A DNA stretch of 64,000 bases from Sodalis sp. dw_96 (GTDB lineage Bacteria > Pseudomonadota > Gammaproteobacteria > Enterobacterales > Enterobacteriaceae), in NCBI RefSeq assembly GCF_018449575.1, contig NZ_JAAVUT010000003.1:186001-250000 (forward strand). Direction: 5' to 3'. The notes beneath the pieces are model-generated. The model worked only from the letters and a program-made list of their open reading frames with translations. It was not told the origin of the DNA and did not search any database. Positions 50,086-59,039 of the stretch are shown one piece after another (within the stretch, counting starts at the first letter, position 1; every line of letters starts with the position of its first letter). Made by a program: the position numbers and the translations under genes.

Positions 50086-51123
50086 ATGGGTAATAGCACT
50101 CTCTCTTCAGCATCGGTAGCCGTGAGCACGTTACCTCTGATATACAACGACACAGTCAAATACGCCGTCGAACCGGAGCTTGACGCATCGTCGACTTCCG
50201 CCCCAGTTAATAAATATGGAAAGGATTCCGCAAAAAAAGATTCACTGCGCGCCGGTGTGATATCCGATCTGGCCTCGGCGGGTATCATCGACGTCGATGA
50301 TAAAGGCAATAAAATAGTCCAATCCGTGAAATCCCTTTCAACGGCACCCATCAAGCTTGATGAGGAATGGCTGTTAGACTTCAAGTCTGGTGTGGATAAG
50401 CTAAGCAGCCTTGGCCACTTAGCCCTTGACCTGGACTCAAAAAGCCTAAGCCCTGGTGTTGATACCGACCAAATGAAAGCGCTGGCGGAACGAGCGGCCA
50501 TGAGCTATACGGAGCTTTGTAGGTTAACCGAAGAAGGTCTCGATACGATTAAGGCACAATATCTGGACGTATACCAGAATGTCATTAAAAAGTTTGAAAC
50601 TTTCTACCGGGATTTCCAAGCCATAAATAGCGGAGTGTTCTCTTACTTTACACCTCATACGGATGATAAAGGCAATACCACCCACGAACTCAACCCTGAG
50701 CTGTTGGAAAAAATGAATGTATTAATCAATTCATATTCCAGCGGGGATAAAGGCGTTCTTTATCCGGTCTCCGGCACCGCGACACAGGAAGATGCGAAAA
50801 AGTGGGCGACGGAATTGGGATTACCCGACCATTGCGTGGAAAGTTCAGGTAGCGGTTATGTGGTAAGGGTGGACCTCACCGCGTTAAAAGACATACGTAA
50901 TAATCTCGAGGAAATGAAGAATTCAGGCTCCATATCCGCTTTTCAATTAAGCGCCTGGAAAAGCGGTTTTGATGGACAGGTCACGACAGTGAATACCACT
51001 CTGCAATCTCTTTCCAACAGGTATGGCAGTGCTCAAGGGGTTTACGACACCGCGGTTAAAATGTTCAGTTCATTAATAACTTCCTTGGCTGATTCAATTA
51101 GACAAATTCTTGCCTCTTTTTAG
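50086..51123 (+). CDS. sipD: T3SS needle-tip protein SipD
   Basis: Needle-tip protein (345 aa; Salmonella SipD 343). N-terminal helical hairpin (self-chaperoning), central coiled coil and mixed alpha/beta domain; the C terminus ITSLADSIRQILASF resembles the IpaD/SipD end. Follows sipC by 45 bp. Confidence 0.93.
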   Translation: MGNSTLSSASVAVSTLPLIYNDTVKYAVEPELDASSTSAPVNKYGKDSAKKDSLRAGVISDLASAGIIDVDDKGNKIVQSVKSLSTAPIKLDEEWLLDFKSGVDKLSSLGHLALDLDSKSLSPGVDTDQMKALAERAAMSYTELCRLTEEGLDTIKAQYLDVYQNVIKKFETFYRDFQAINSGVFSYFTPHTDDKGNTTHELNPELLEKMNVLINSYSSGDKGVLYPVSGTATQEDAKKWATELGLPDHCVESSGSGYVVRVDLTALKDIRNNLEEMKNSGSISAFQLSAWKSGFDGQVTTVNTTLQSLSNRYGSAQGVYDTAVKMFSSLITSLADSIRQILASF

Positions 51124-51139
51124 CAAAAGGTGAAAAACG

Positions 51140-54088
51140 ATGACCACAATTGGCATGACAACAACGGGCGCTTTACGGGAAACCTTTGGTAAAAACCTTT
51201 TTGATGTTTCGCCTAAGCCTGCTCTAGCGCGCAATCTGACGAGAGCCCGTAATTTTCCAGGAAACACTGTATCCGGTAACAGGCCGATTCGTGCCAATTC
51301 TTTCAGTGGCGCAAACAAAACCACGAAGGCTGGCAACGCTTCCCGCGGTAGATCGCTCTCCCTTAGCAACATTTTTTCAGATGGCGAAGAAAGTGCTGAT
51401 AATGCTCATGAAATTGATAAGACTGGCGATGACAGAGAGTCCAGCACCGGCGGATTTATCGACTCCGCAATGGATGAGGGCAAACTGCCTTCACCTCAAA
51501 TCGATCTCGATGATTTTAAGCATAATTTCGAAAAGACCAGTTTGGAATTGTTTTTTGCCGCTCCAGGTCAACACAAGGGTCTACAAGGATGGTTCAAGGC
51601 CTGTAACAATGACATTGTTCTTACCCGTTTAAAACGCATCGCCACCGTCTACTCACTGGCTTATCAGGCCGCGCCAAACCCTGAATCGATGAAAACCGTC
51701 AATAAAGTCATGGCGCAACTGATCAACAAAATAAGTGCGGACAAGCTGGATGACAAGTCCATCTTCGGCACACGCCATTCGAGCAGGCAAAAAGCCTATT
51801 TCAAGGTATTGGACCTGGAAAATCAGCTGGTGGCCGCCTTGTCGGAAATTGTCGGCGAAGGGCCACTGGCCGCCGGCCATGCTTTACGCACATCAGGCGC
51901 GAACCCCTTTATCCGCTCTTACATCGAGCAAAAATTAGGCAAAAAACTAACTGAGGAGCAAGCCCATAAAATTGGCGATCTGTTCGACAGTGCCGCCCTG
52001 GCTCAATGGGACGCTGTCTTTAAGGGCATTGAGCATCACAAAAGCGCGAAGATAGACAATGTCTGCGCCGCTATCAATATGGTATTGAAGCTGCCGAATT
52101 TATTAAGGGATATTGATTTAACCAAGGTTGATCCGCCGCCATCGGCTGAGGTGTTTACGGACAATGACCCCAGGCTGGAACCGGCCTCTGCAGGGGTCGA
52201 GGGTGGCGAACCTGTCTTTGTCCACAAGCAAGACGACAAAGGTGCGTCTACGGCGGGCAATACTTACAACATTACCATTCACGCTAACGACAACAGCATC
52301 CATTTGAATCGCACCACCTATTATGTAGGCGGTCAAGGCACTCAGTACAGGACGAACGACTTCCCAAAACCCGCGTCCGCTTATTTTAAGGGCCAGACCC
52401 GTCCGCAGCCAGCTTCCATCGGCATCCAGGCCGACCCGGCCCGTCCGCAGCCGCAGACGGCTTCCATCGGCACCCAGGCCGACCCGGTCGGTCCGCAGCC
52501 GCAGACGGCTTCCATCGGCACCCAGACTGATAATGTGAGGCATAACCCTCAATCGGAAGCGTCTTCAAGTCGGCAAGTCTATGGGCTAGCGTCCAACATT
52601 ATCGGCTCGCGCCCGGTAATTTTCCAAGGCGCACAATTAGTCGCGTCGCTGATGCGGGTATCTGGCCTGGATTTGCAGCGGACAGGCGTCAGTAACGTCG
52701 TGTTTGGCGATAAACATGTCCCGCAGGTAGGCGCCTCAAGGATAGAGCATGCCCAGGTGCATCATGTGCCGCTGTCCGGCAGCGATGCGACCGTGGGTAG
52801 GGTTACGCATGTCCCGCAGGCAAGCGCCTCAAGGATAGAGCATGCCCATCTGCATCATGTGCCGCTGTCCGGCAGCGATGCGGCCGCGGGTAGGGTTACG
52901 CATGTCCCGCAGGCAAGCGCCTCAAGGATAGAGCATGCCCAGCTGCATCATGTGCCGCTGTCCGGTAGCGATGCGGCCGCGGGTAGGGTTACGCATGTCC
53001 CGCAGGCAAGCGCCTCAAGGATAGAGAATGCCCAGCTGCATCATGTGCCGCTGTCCGGCAGCGATGCGGCCGTGTCTAACGATAAGCCTGTCCCGCAGGT
53101 CGCCATGACAGGCACCGCCCAGAAAGTTTCCCGGCCAGTGGACGAGTCGCAGCCGGTAATGCTTACCAACCAGGGCAGACAGCTATCGCAATTACCTCGC
53201 AAACAGCCGGTCGTGAGGCATTTCGCGCCGCTCAACGAAGAAAAAGTCGATTTGATCGCCGCAAGGAACCGGCTGAAAGCGAGTGAAACGAATGATTCTT
53301 CGCCCCGTCTGGACGCATATAATCTCCGGGACGAAGGCATACAGACCGAGGCAGGAGCCAGCCGGGCATCGTTAGTTGATAAGGCTGCCGCTGCTGTTGC
53401 CCAAAGCACTACTCTGAGCGCTACTCTGAGCGCTACTCTGAGCACTATAGAGAGCGATGTGACGCGTTCCACGGTTATTTATTCGCAACCGGCGGCGACT
53501 AAACCAGCGCAATTTGCCGCATCGCTGGTCCGAACGCCAGCGCGGGATTTGCCGCTGACTGGCCAAGCTCAAGATTTGATTGACCGGGTTAAACCCCTGG
53601 CTGGCCAAGCTCAAGCTTTGACTGACCCGGTTAAACCCCTGGCCGACCTTGTTCGACCGATGACCGACCCTGTTCAACCTTCGGTTGACGATAAGCATTT
53701 GGCACCGACAACCGGCTCAGCCACATCCCTCGATAAGGCACATTTTCGGGATCAGGCACATTCCGGGAATCAGGCACAAAATATGCCACAGTCCGGCATC
53801 GGAGAAGCAATGGACAATGACAAGCCTGCCGTGCAGGGGGATAGGCTGACTACCGCACCGATTAATCCCCAGCCGGCGGTATCGTTTCAACCAACGGTAC
53901 TCTCTGCACAAGGTCTTCGGCGAGCGAACCATACCCATGGCAACTCGGGCGTAATTAATTATGTGCCGATGAATGAATTGCCGGAAGCGTTGCCAACGCT
54001 GTCCAATGGCGAAAAGGATTATACGTCAAAACGCCTGGCCGCTTTTAAACCCCGAGGCAACGGTATAAAACAAAACAGCAAGAGTTAA
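51140..54088 (+). CDS. SipA-like T3SS effector with repeat-rich C-terminal half (982 aa)
   Basis: Sits exactly where sipA lies in SPI-1 (between sipD and iacP) but is 982 aa against 685. Residues about 120-332 are helical and read like the SipA N-terminal region (a LELFF/LDALF-like start, a KSIFG/KSAFG match, and an IEQKLGKKLTEEQ segment comparable to SipA IEHNFGCTLDPL). A Asn/His-rich YNITIHANDN stretch follows, as in SipA. The rest is four kinds of tandem repeat plus two related modules at about 693-738 and 938-977. The SipA actin-binding C-terminal domain is not recognisable. An AGGTGA site precedes the ATG. Probably secreted with InvB; the function of the repeats is unknown. Confidence 0.75.
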   Translation: MTTIGMTTTGALRETFGKNLFDVSPKPALARNLTRARNFPGNTVSGNRPIRANSFSGANKTTKAGNASRGRSLSLSNIFSDGEESADNAHEIDKTGDDRESSTGGFIDSAMDEGKLPSPQIDLDDFKHNFEKTSLELFFAAPGQHKGLQGWFKACNNDIVLTRLKRIATVYSLAYQAAPNPESMKTVNKVMAQLINKISADKLDDKSIFGTRHSSRQKAYFKVLDLENQLVAALSEIVGEGPLAAGHALRTSGANPFIRSYIEQKLGKKLTEEQAHKIGDLFDSAALAQWDAVFKGIEHHKSAKIDNVCAAINMVLKLPNLLRDIDLTKVDPPPSAEVFTDNDPRLEPASAGVEGGEPVFVHKQDDKGASTAGNTYNITIHANDNSIHLNRTTYYVGGQGTQYRTNDFPKPASAYFKGQTRPQPASIGIQADPARPQPQTASIGTQADPVGPQPQTASIGTQTDNVRHNPQSEASSSRQVYGLASNIIGSRPVIFQGAQLVASLMRVSGLDLQRTGVSNVVFGDKHVPQVGASRIEHAQVHHVPLSGSDATVGRVTHVPQASASRIEHAHLHHVPLSGSDAAAGRVTHVPQASASRIEHAQLHHVPLSGSDAAAGRVTHVPQASASRIENAQLHHVPLSGSDAAVSNDKPVPQVAMTGTAQKVSRPVDESQPVMLTNQGRQLSQLPRKQPVVRHFAPLNEEKVDLIAARNRLKASETNDSSPRLDAYNLRDEGIQTEAGASRASLVDKAAAAVAQSTTLSATLSATLSTIESDVTRSTVIYSQPAATKPAQFAASLVRTPARDLPLTGQAQDLIDRVKPLAGQAQALTDPVKPLADLVRPMTDPVQPSVDDKHLAPTTGSATSLDKAHFRDQAHSGNQAQNMPQSGIGEAMDNDKPAVQGDRLTTAPINPQPAVSFQPTVLSAQGLRRANHTHGNSGVINYVPMNELPEALPTLSNGEKDYTSKRLAAFKPRGNGIKQNSKS
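52400..52537 (+). repeat. Tandem repeat A in the SipA-like effector (14/16-residue units)
   Basis: Three in-frame units, 42 + 48 + 48 bp: RPQPASIGIQADPA, RPQPQTASIGTQADPV, GPQPQTASIGTQTDNV. Pro/Gln-rich and likely extended. Confidence 0.9.
52715..53086 (+). repeat. Tandem repeat B in the SipA-like effector (4 x 93 bp)
   Basis: Four 31-residue units beginning at 52715, 52808, 52901 and 52994. Each reads HVPQ..ASRIE.A...HHVPLSGSDA....; units 2 and 3 are nearly identical at the DNA level, and a degenerate fifth start (PVPQV) follows. The near-identity of the DNA suggests recent expansion. Confidence 0.95.
53408..53443 (+). repeat. Tandem repeat C in the SipA-like effector (3 x 12 bp)
   Basis: Three 12-bp units of the form GCTACTCTGAGC encode repeated TLSA residues. 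Confidence 0.8.
53561..53686 (+). repeat. Tandem repeat D in the SipA-like effector (14-residue units)
   Basis: Three in-frame 42-bp units: GQAQDLIDRVKPLA, GQAQALTDPVKPLA, and the degenerate DLVRPMTDPVQPSV. Confidence 0.85.
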
Positions 54089-54155
54089 AAAACGGCTTAC
54101 CGCTATAGGGCGGTGGCCTTTTTCCGAACAGGTTAACTCGCGAGGTGAAAATAGT

Positions 54156-54455
54156 ATGAACGATACATTAGCGACGCATTCCGTTGATCCCATCAGCAAG
54201 CGCTTGCATGCCATGTTAGCCTATAGATTAGGCCGTCAGGACAGTGAAATTCAGGATCACTTTAATTTGGTTAATGAGTTGTATGTTGATTCACTGGATC
54301 TGGTTGAAATTGAAATCGGCATTTCGGAAACGTTCGGCGTTAATCTTTCAGAAAAAGAGATGCTTGCTATGGAAACGGTCGGCGATCTTTATCAGATCGT
54401 CAAGGCCCATATTATTGAGAAACAAATGCTCGGGAATTCCATAACCGCTGAATAA
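54156..54455 (+). CDS. iacP: T3SS acyl carrier protein IacP
   Basis: Acyl-carrier-like protein (99 aa; Salmonella IacP 82) with the phosphopantetheine attachment motif VDSLDLVE. It follows the SipA-like gene, as iacP follows sipA in SPI-1, and has a GAGGTG ribosome-binding site. The first 15-20 residues are extra compared with ACPs. In Salmonella it is needed for efficient effector secretion. Confidence 0.92.
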   Translation: MNDTLATHSVDPISKRLHAMLAYRLGRQDSEIQDHFNLVNELYVDSLDLVEIEIGISETFGVNLSEKEMLAMETVGDLYQIVKAHIIEKQMLGNSITAE

Positions 54456-54943
54456 TAAATCTTTAATGCTATCGTCAATTTGAATTTCCCCCGTGGCAAA
54501 ATGTCAGTCAATGGGCACGGCGGGGGGTTATTGATTCAATGATATTCATCAGCGGTATTTTTTACGCTGGCGGCATATATCATAAGCGGCGGCCTATGAA
54601 AATAGACGTTTCATTACCTAAATGAAGTATGATTATAGAGATGTTGAAGTCTATCCTGTTAATATTCATTTAGAATGCTAGCTATGCTACTCCTTCATAT
54701 AATTAGGCGCCGGAAAAACGTGAACGTCTTTGAGAATTCGAGGGGTGCCTGCAAAAATTCTTGATATCTTAAAGAAAGTATACGATAGATTTTGGTGAGC
54801 AGCGCGAAAACGTTCAAGAATGAAATTATTCTGCGCCATTATTATTGGGGATACTTTATCAGATTTTCATCATGAAGTGGTGTGGGGAAACAGATTATAC
54901 TCCATTTCATCATGATCCCATGGAATGCTAATAAAATCTTAAT
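54456..54943. other. Intergenic region between iacP and prgH
   Basis: About 490 bp, AT-rich, no coding frame. In Salmonella this junction holds sicP, sptP and further genes before prgH; none is present. It should contain the HilA-dependent prgH promoter. No clear operator sequence was recognised. Confidence 0.5.
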
Positions 54944-56131
54944 ATGTATACAGAACAAGATAGATTGGTCAATCCCCATGACGTTATAGCCGTCCGATTA
55001 CTGAATGGGATATTAAAAGGATGTGAATATCATCTTTCCGCCGGTAAAACCTTGTTTATCGCGGCGGGGGGGGATGAGCTGGATTCCGGCTCGTTACCCT
55101 CATTTCCCGAGGACAGCGTGCTGTTACTGGTGGAGGGTGAACGCGTCAATTTTGAAATCATCACCGCGCCGGCTACCGGCGAGGTCGCGATTTTACGCGT
55201 ATTGGACAATTCCGAGGCGCGGGATCTCATAATGGAAACCAATCGGGCCTATACGGTTGGCAGCCTGATGCTGGCCATACGGAAAGGGAATGAAAACTGG
55301 TCGGAGGAAATCCTGAATTTTCAGGCCGAAAAGACACCCGAACCCGTTCCCTTGCGTGGTGCAAATCGCACCCGTTGGATTATAGCCGCCGTGGCCAGCA
55401 CAGCAATCATTGCGTTTTTCCTGGTGGTATTTCTGGGAAAATGGGATGTCCAGCAGCGTGAAATCACGGCGCTGACGGATCAACTGAGCAATGAGCCGGA
55501 AAAGTACCGGATACTTCCCGGACGCGACGGCACGATGTATGTGCTGGCGACGGATGAACGGGACGCCTCCTGGGGACGTCAATCCATGGCACGGGGCAAA
55601 TCGTCTCAATCGGTGAATGTCGCCAGTTATCAGGAGGAGGCGCAGCGCATCGAGCGTTGGCTTGGAATGAATTACCCTTTCCTGAAGCTTCACCAGTTCA
55701 GTCTCGAACAACCTGGACAACCGGTATTGTTGATAAGCCGGCAAAGAAATTCGCTGGAAGAATCGGAAAAGAGTGTTTTGCATGAGGAATTAATGAAGCA
55801 ATTACCTTATGCGCAGGATGTTCAACTCGGCAATATCGACGATCGGGCGGTCGCCACCGCGGCGGAAGAAGGCATTAAAAAACTCGCCGTGCCCTATACG
55901 CGCATAGATAACGCCGATAGCGTGACGTTTGTCATTACCGGCGCTTTAAACGACGGCGAACGCCAACGAGTGCGTTCTTTTGTTGAAGAGTATGAGCGCC
56001 GCTGGAATGGGCATTATGTGCAATTCGCCGTGGAGCTGAAGGATGATTGGCTGAAAGGGAAATCGTTTAAATACGGGCATCTTGGCTACGTCAAAATGAC
56101 GCCCGGTCACTGGTATTTTCCTAAACCGTAA
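54944..56131 (+). CDS. prgH: T3SS inner-membrane ring protein PrgH (SctD)
   Basis: Outer component of the inner-membrane ring (395 aa; Salmonella PrgH 392). N-terminal FHA-like cytoplasmic domain, one membrane helix at about residues 141-166 (RWIIAAVASTAIIAFFLVVF), then the periplasmic ring-building domains. No strong ribosome-binding site is seen before ATG 54944. First gene of the prg/org block. Confidence 0.93.
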   Translation: MYTEQDRLVNPHDVIAVRLLNGILKGCEYHLSAGKTLFIAAGGDELDSGSLPSFPEDSVLLLVEGERVNFEIITAPATGEVAILRVLDNSEARDLIMETNRAYTVGSLMLAIRKGNENWSEEILNFQAEKTPEPVPLRGANRTRWIIAAVASTAIIAFFLVVFLGKWDVQQREITALTDQLSNEPEKYRILPGRDGTMYVLATDERDASWGRQSMARGKSSQSVNVASYQEEAQRIERWLGMNYPFLKLHQFSLEQPGQPVLLISRQRNSLEESEKSVLHEELMKQLPYAQDVQLGNIDDRAVATAAEEGIKKLAVPYTRIDNADSVTFVITGALNDGERQRVRSFVEEYERRWNGHYVQFAVELKDDWLKGKSFKYGHLGYVKMTPGHWYFPKP

Positions 56132-56153
56132 TCAACTTAACGAGGGATTTATT

Positions 56154-56378
56154 ATGGGTTCAATAACACAAATTTATGATGCGCTGGAGCCTAGGGTCAG
56201 GGATGCGAATATAGCCGTTCAGGACGCGCTGGCGGTGGCTACGGGAGACCCGTCCAACCCGACGGCCCTGGCGCAATATCAGGCTGTTCTCAATGAATAC
56301 AGCATCGTCCAGAGTTTGAGCGCAACCGCCATCAAGAAGATAGCCGATCTCGATTCATTAATATTATCGAAATTTTAG
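56154..56378 (+). CDS. prgI: T3SS needle subunit PrgI (SctF)
   Basis: Needle monomer (74 aa; Salmonella PrgI 80), helical hairpin around a GDPSNPTAL turn (the family P-S-D/N-P motif). The C terminus DLDSLILSKF matches the DIDAAIIQNF pattern. GAGGG ribosome-binding site. It is 6 residues shorter than PrgI, mainly at the N terminus. Confidence 0.92.
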   Translation: MGSITQIYDALEPRVRDANIAVQDALAVATGDPSNPTALAQYQAVLNEYSIVQSLSATAIKKIADLDSLILSKF

Positions 56379-56488
56379 CTCTATTCACTCTCATTGATTA
56401 TAGCCTGAGCGTGGGACACGCATTCCGTATTTCCCAGCGGTAATTGTCCGGCGGTAGTTGAAACAGTATCAAATAGTAAGGAAAGAGT

Positions 56489-56788
56489 ATGTCTTTGAAC
56501 AGCATCACCAAGGTCAATCCCAGCCATTCCGTGGATATCAGCCCGGGGATCGGCGAAGTGACCTCCCTCAACGATATTATGAAGGAGAGCTTGGCCACAA
56601 CCACCGCCGACATTAACGCCGAAAAGCGGAATATCACCAAAATGATGAGCCCTGAAAATCTGGCCGATCCCGCGGCCATAGGATTAATTCAAAAGTCGAT
56701 GCTGATATACAGCAATACCGTGGCTTTTATCGGCACCGCGGCCCGTAAAATAGTCGCCACAGCGGAAACGCTGCTTCGTTCATCATGA
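56489..56788 (+). CDS. prgJ: T3SS inner rod protein PrgJ (SctI)
   Basis: Inner-rod subunit (99 aa; Salmonella PrgJ 101). The C-terminal helix, with [20 protein letters not shown], matches the rod family. A 110-bp gap separates it from prgI. The stop overlaps the prgK ATG. Confidence 0.92.
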   Translation: MSLNSITKVNPSHSVDISPGIGEVTSLNDIMKESLATTTADINAEKRNITKMMSPENLADPAAIGLIQKSMLIYSNTVAFIGTAARKIVATAETLLRSS

Positions 56789-57543
56789 GAAATGTGCCGT
56801 TATTGCTTGCCCCGCTGCTGGTTTTGGCCCTGACAGCCTGTAAAGATGAACCCTTGCTCAAAGAGCTGGATCAGCAGCAGGCCAACGAAATTATCGCCAC
56901 CTTGCAACGGAATAATATTGAAGCGGCCAAGTCCGATAAAGGAAAAACCGGCTATAGCATCAGCGTTCAGAAAGGGGATATTCCCGCGGCGGTGGATTTG
57001 CTGAAAATTCACGGCCTTCCGTCGCGTCCGCGCATGGAAATCGCGCAGCTGTTTCCCAGCGACTCGCTGGTATCGTCGCCGCGGGCCGAAAAAGCCCGGC
57101 TCTATTCGGCCATAGAACAGCGGTTGGAGCAATCTCTCCAGACCATGGACGGCGTGCTGTCCGGCAGGGTGCACGTCAGCTACGATATTGACTCCGGTGA
57201 GACCGGCCGGGCCTCGGCGCCGATACATCTGTCGGCGCTGGTAAGCTATCGGGCCGATGCCGATCCCTCGCTGCTGATAAGCGACATTAAACGTTTTCTG
57301 AAAAACAGTTTTAATCAGGTGGAGTACGACAATATTTCCGTGGTGCTTTCCAAACCGCCTGCCTTGCAGCACCAGCCGCCCATGGAAAACCGGGGGGGCA
57401 AGAGCGGGGGATTCAGCGGCATAATCTCTATAGCGGGGGGCGTATTGTTGTTGATTGTCCTGGCTTTTGGCCTGGTTTACTGGCGCAAGGCAAACACACC
57501 GCAACCGAATCGGATCGCCGCTGATGAAAACAACGCCCCTTGA
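56785..57543 (+). CDS. prgK: T3SS inner-membrane ring lipoprotein PrgK (SctJ)
   Basis: YscJ-family lipoprotein (252 aa; same length as Salmonella PrgK). Signal peptide with lipobox LTAC (Cys19), two periplasmic ring domains and a C-terminal membrane helix at about residues 210-235. The TGA-ATG overlap couples it to prgJ. Confidence 0.95.
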   Translation: MRNVPLLLAPLLVLALTACKDEPLLKELDQQQANEIIATLQRNNIEAAKSDKGKTGYSISVQKGDIPAAVDLLKIHGLPSRPRMEIAQLFPSDSLVSSPRAEKARLYSAIEQRLEQSLQTMDGVLSGRVHVSYDIDSGETGRASAPIHLSALVSYRADADPSLLISDIKRFLKNSFNQVEYDNISVVLSKPPALQHQPPMENRGGKSGGFSGIISIAGGVLLLIVLAFGLVYWRKANTPQPNRIAADENNAP

Positions 57544-58162
57544 TACGATATTATTTGATCCGCTGTCGTGGATGCATCCGCAACGTTTGGCGCTGAAACC
57601 GGGATTTACCGACGTCCGCCAGCGTTCCATTATCAACGACATGATCATCGAGGCCCATGGCTGGTCTACCGAGCGTCCGGTTTTGCCGGAGATCGGTTTG
57701 GTCTCGCATTTTGTTCACCAGTGGCGTTTATTGCCCCAGGTCGCGTTATTGACAGCCTGCCAACGTCATCGGGCGGCGCTGACCCGGCAAGGCCGATTAC
57801 TGTCCCTGCCGGTTTGGCTACGGCGTTTTGCGCAACTGAACATTGTGAATTCCGCCGCCGCCATAACCACATCGTCATGGGAGCTGCAAACCTTATTAGC
57901 CTGGGGAAAATACGAGCTTGCCGTCTGCGGACAGCCGTTGCCGGAAGCAATCCGGCAGCGTATTTCCCTGTTATTTCCACCCGATCCGGACCGGGATGAT
58001 AATGCCTGGGTGCGATTATCCCCCAATCCGTTATTAATTAAGCTTGCCTTTCAATATGCCAAGAGAAATCCCGATACGCCGGATGCCGCCGAGTTTAGGC
58101 GGTATTGTGATCACGCGGGCGCAGCTAAAGCGGCAACGCCAAAGCCTCGATGTTTTACATGA
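57524..58162 (+). CDS. orgA: T3SS sorting-platform accessory protein OrgA (SctK)
   Basis: OrgA/MxiK-family cytoplasmic protein (212 aa; Salmonella OrgA 199) linking the sorting platform to PrgH. ATG 57524 lies 20 bp inside prgK; it gives the family start [21 protein letters not shown]. The C terminus is overlapped by 107 bp by orgB. Confidence 0.88.
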   Translation: MKTTPLDTILFDPLSWMHPQRLALKPGFTDVRQRSIINDMIIEAHGWSTERPVLPEIGLVSHFVHQWRLLPQVALLTACQRHRAALTRQGRLLSLPVWLRRFAQLNIVNSAAAITTSSWELQTLLAWGKYELAVCGQPLPEAIRQRISLLFPPDPDRDDNAWVRLSPNPLLIKLAFQYAKRNPDTPDAAEFRRYCDHAGAAKAATPKPRCFT

Positions 58163-58754
58163 CGCGCGCCGCCAAGCCAGTAAACTGGTGAAACAAGCAC
58201 AGGAAGAAGCGGACGCTATAGGTCATCAGGCATTCAGCGAAGGTTATCAGGAAGGCTTATTGGCCTCGGCCGCCTTGGTCGCCCGCTTTTTGGCGCAGGA
58301 GCGGCAACTGGCCGTGGATTTGCAGCACCGTATCAACGAACATGCCCGGCAACTGCTGTCCTCCGCGTTAAACCATCCGGACATTTTGCTTGAATTGGTG
58401 GAGGAGTGGCTGGCGGCATTACCCGAAACGTCCTCTCCAGACGTCCTCGAACTGCTGATTCCGGAGGCGGCCCGTAAATCCCATGTCGCCCTTAAGCAGA
58501 AGCTGGCCTCGGTGTGGCCGGGTAAATTCGCCCTGGCCTACCATGACGATTGCCGGTTTGTGATGAAATATGGCGATCAATTGGCTGAGTTCGACGCCGA
58601 TGCGTTTATGGCTGCCGGTATGCAGCGCCTTGTTTTAATGGATACATTGCCGGAACAATGTCGGGAGCTTAGCGAATCGGCCCTGTTCAAGCTTAACCAG
58701 ATTTTTTTACAATTTTCGCCCGGCGATAACCGGGACCAAGGGGAAGACAAATAA
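58056..58754 (+). CDS. orgB: T3SS ATPase regulator OrgB (SctL)
   Basis: SctL/FliH-type stator (232 aa; Salmonella OrgB 226), with an N-terminal coiled coil (residues about 30-80) and a C-terminal domain that binds InvC. The start at ATG 58056 is chosen because the first 24 residues align without gaps to the Salmonella OrgB N terminus (a MxxxIPI...GI.I.R..L pattern). This implies a 107-bp overlap with orgA in another frame. Confidence 0.9.
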   Translation: MPREIPIRRMPPSLGGIVITRAQLKRQRQSLDVLHDARRQASKLVKQAQEEADAIGHQAFSEGYQEGLLASAALVARFLAQERQLAVDLQHRINEHARQLLSSALNHPDILLELVEEWLAALPETSSPDVLELLIPEAARKSHVALKQKLASVWPGKFALAYHDDCRFVMKYGDQLAEFDADAFMAAGMQRLVLMDTLPEQCRELSESALFKLNQIFLQFSPGDNRDQGEDK

Positions 58755-59008
58755 TGACGGTATCGGTTCAACAGGTGGGAAACCGTCCGCTGAATTCAGC
58801 GGCGGATGAGTCTGCGGTGGTCAGCCTCGAACAGCGCGTCCAGGCCGAGATGCGAAAACTCGAAGCCGGGAGCGCGGTCACACAGGATAATGTCGATGAA
58901 TCGGATAATCTCGAATTATGCAGGGGGTTATTAATGAAACAAATCACGAGGGATATGGTGATGAAAAAAGACGACATGTGGGACGAGTGGAAGAAAGAAT
59001 GGTTTTAA
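58754..59008 (+). CDS. Small T3SS-linked protein at the OrgC/MxiL position (84 aa)
   Basis: Its ATG shares one base with the orgB stop (TAATG), so it belongs to the operon. It is acidic/polar in the first half and has a striking basic/aromatic tail (KKDDMWDEWKKEWF). Position equals orgC in Salmonella and mxiL in Shigella, but similarity is not convincing by eye. Function unknown. Confidence 0.7.
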   Translation: MTVSVQQVGNRPLNSAADESAVVSLEQRVQAEMRKLEAGSAVTQDNVDESDNLELCRGLLMKQITRDMVMKKDDMWDEWKKEWF

Positions 59009-59039
59009 TATCGGCAATATATAAAAAGGAGGGCAAGCA

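Noticed and set aside
52715-53086. Regularly spaced repeats that could suggest a CRISPR array
   Set aside because: Units are contiguous 93-bp in-frame coding repeats without spacers, inside an open reading frame.
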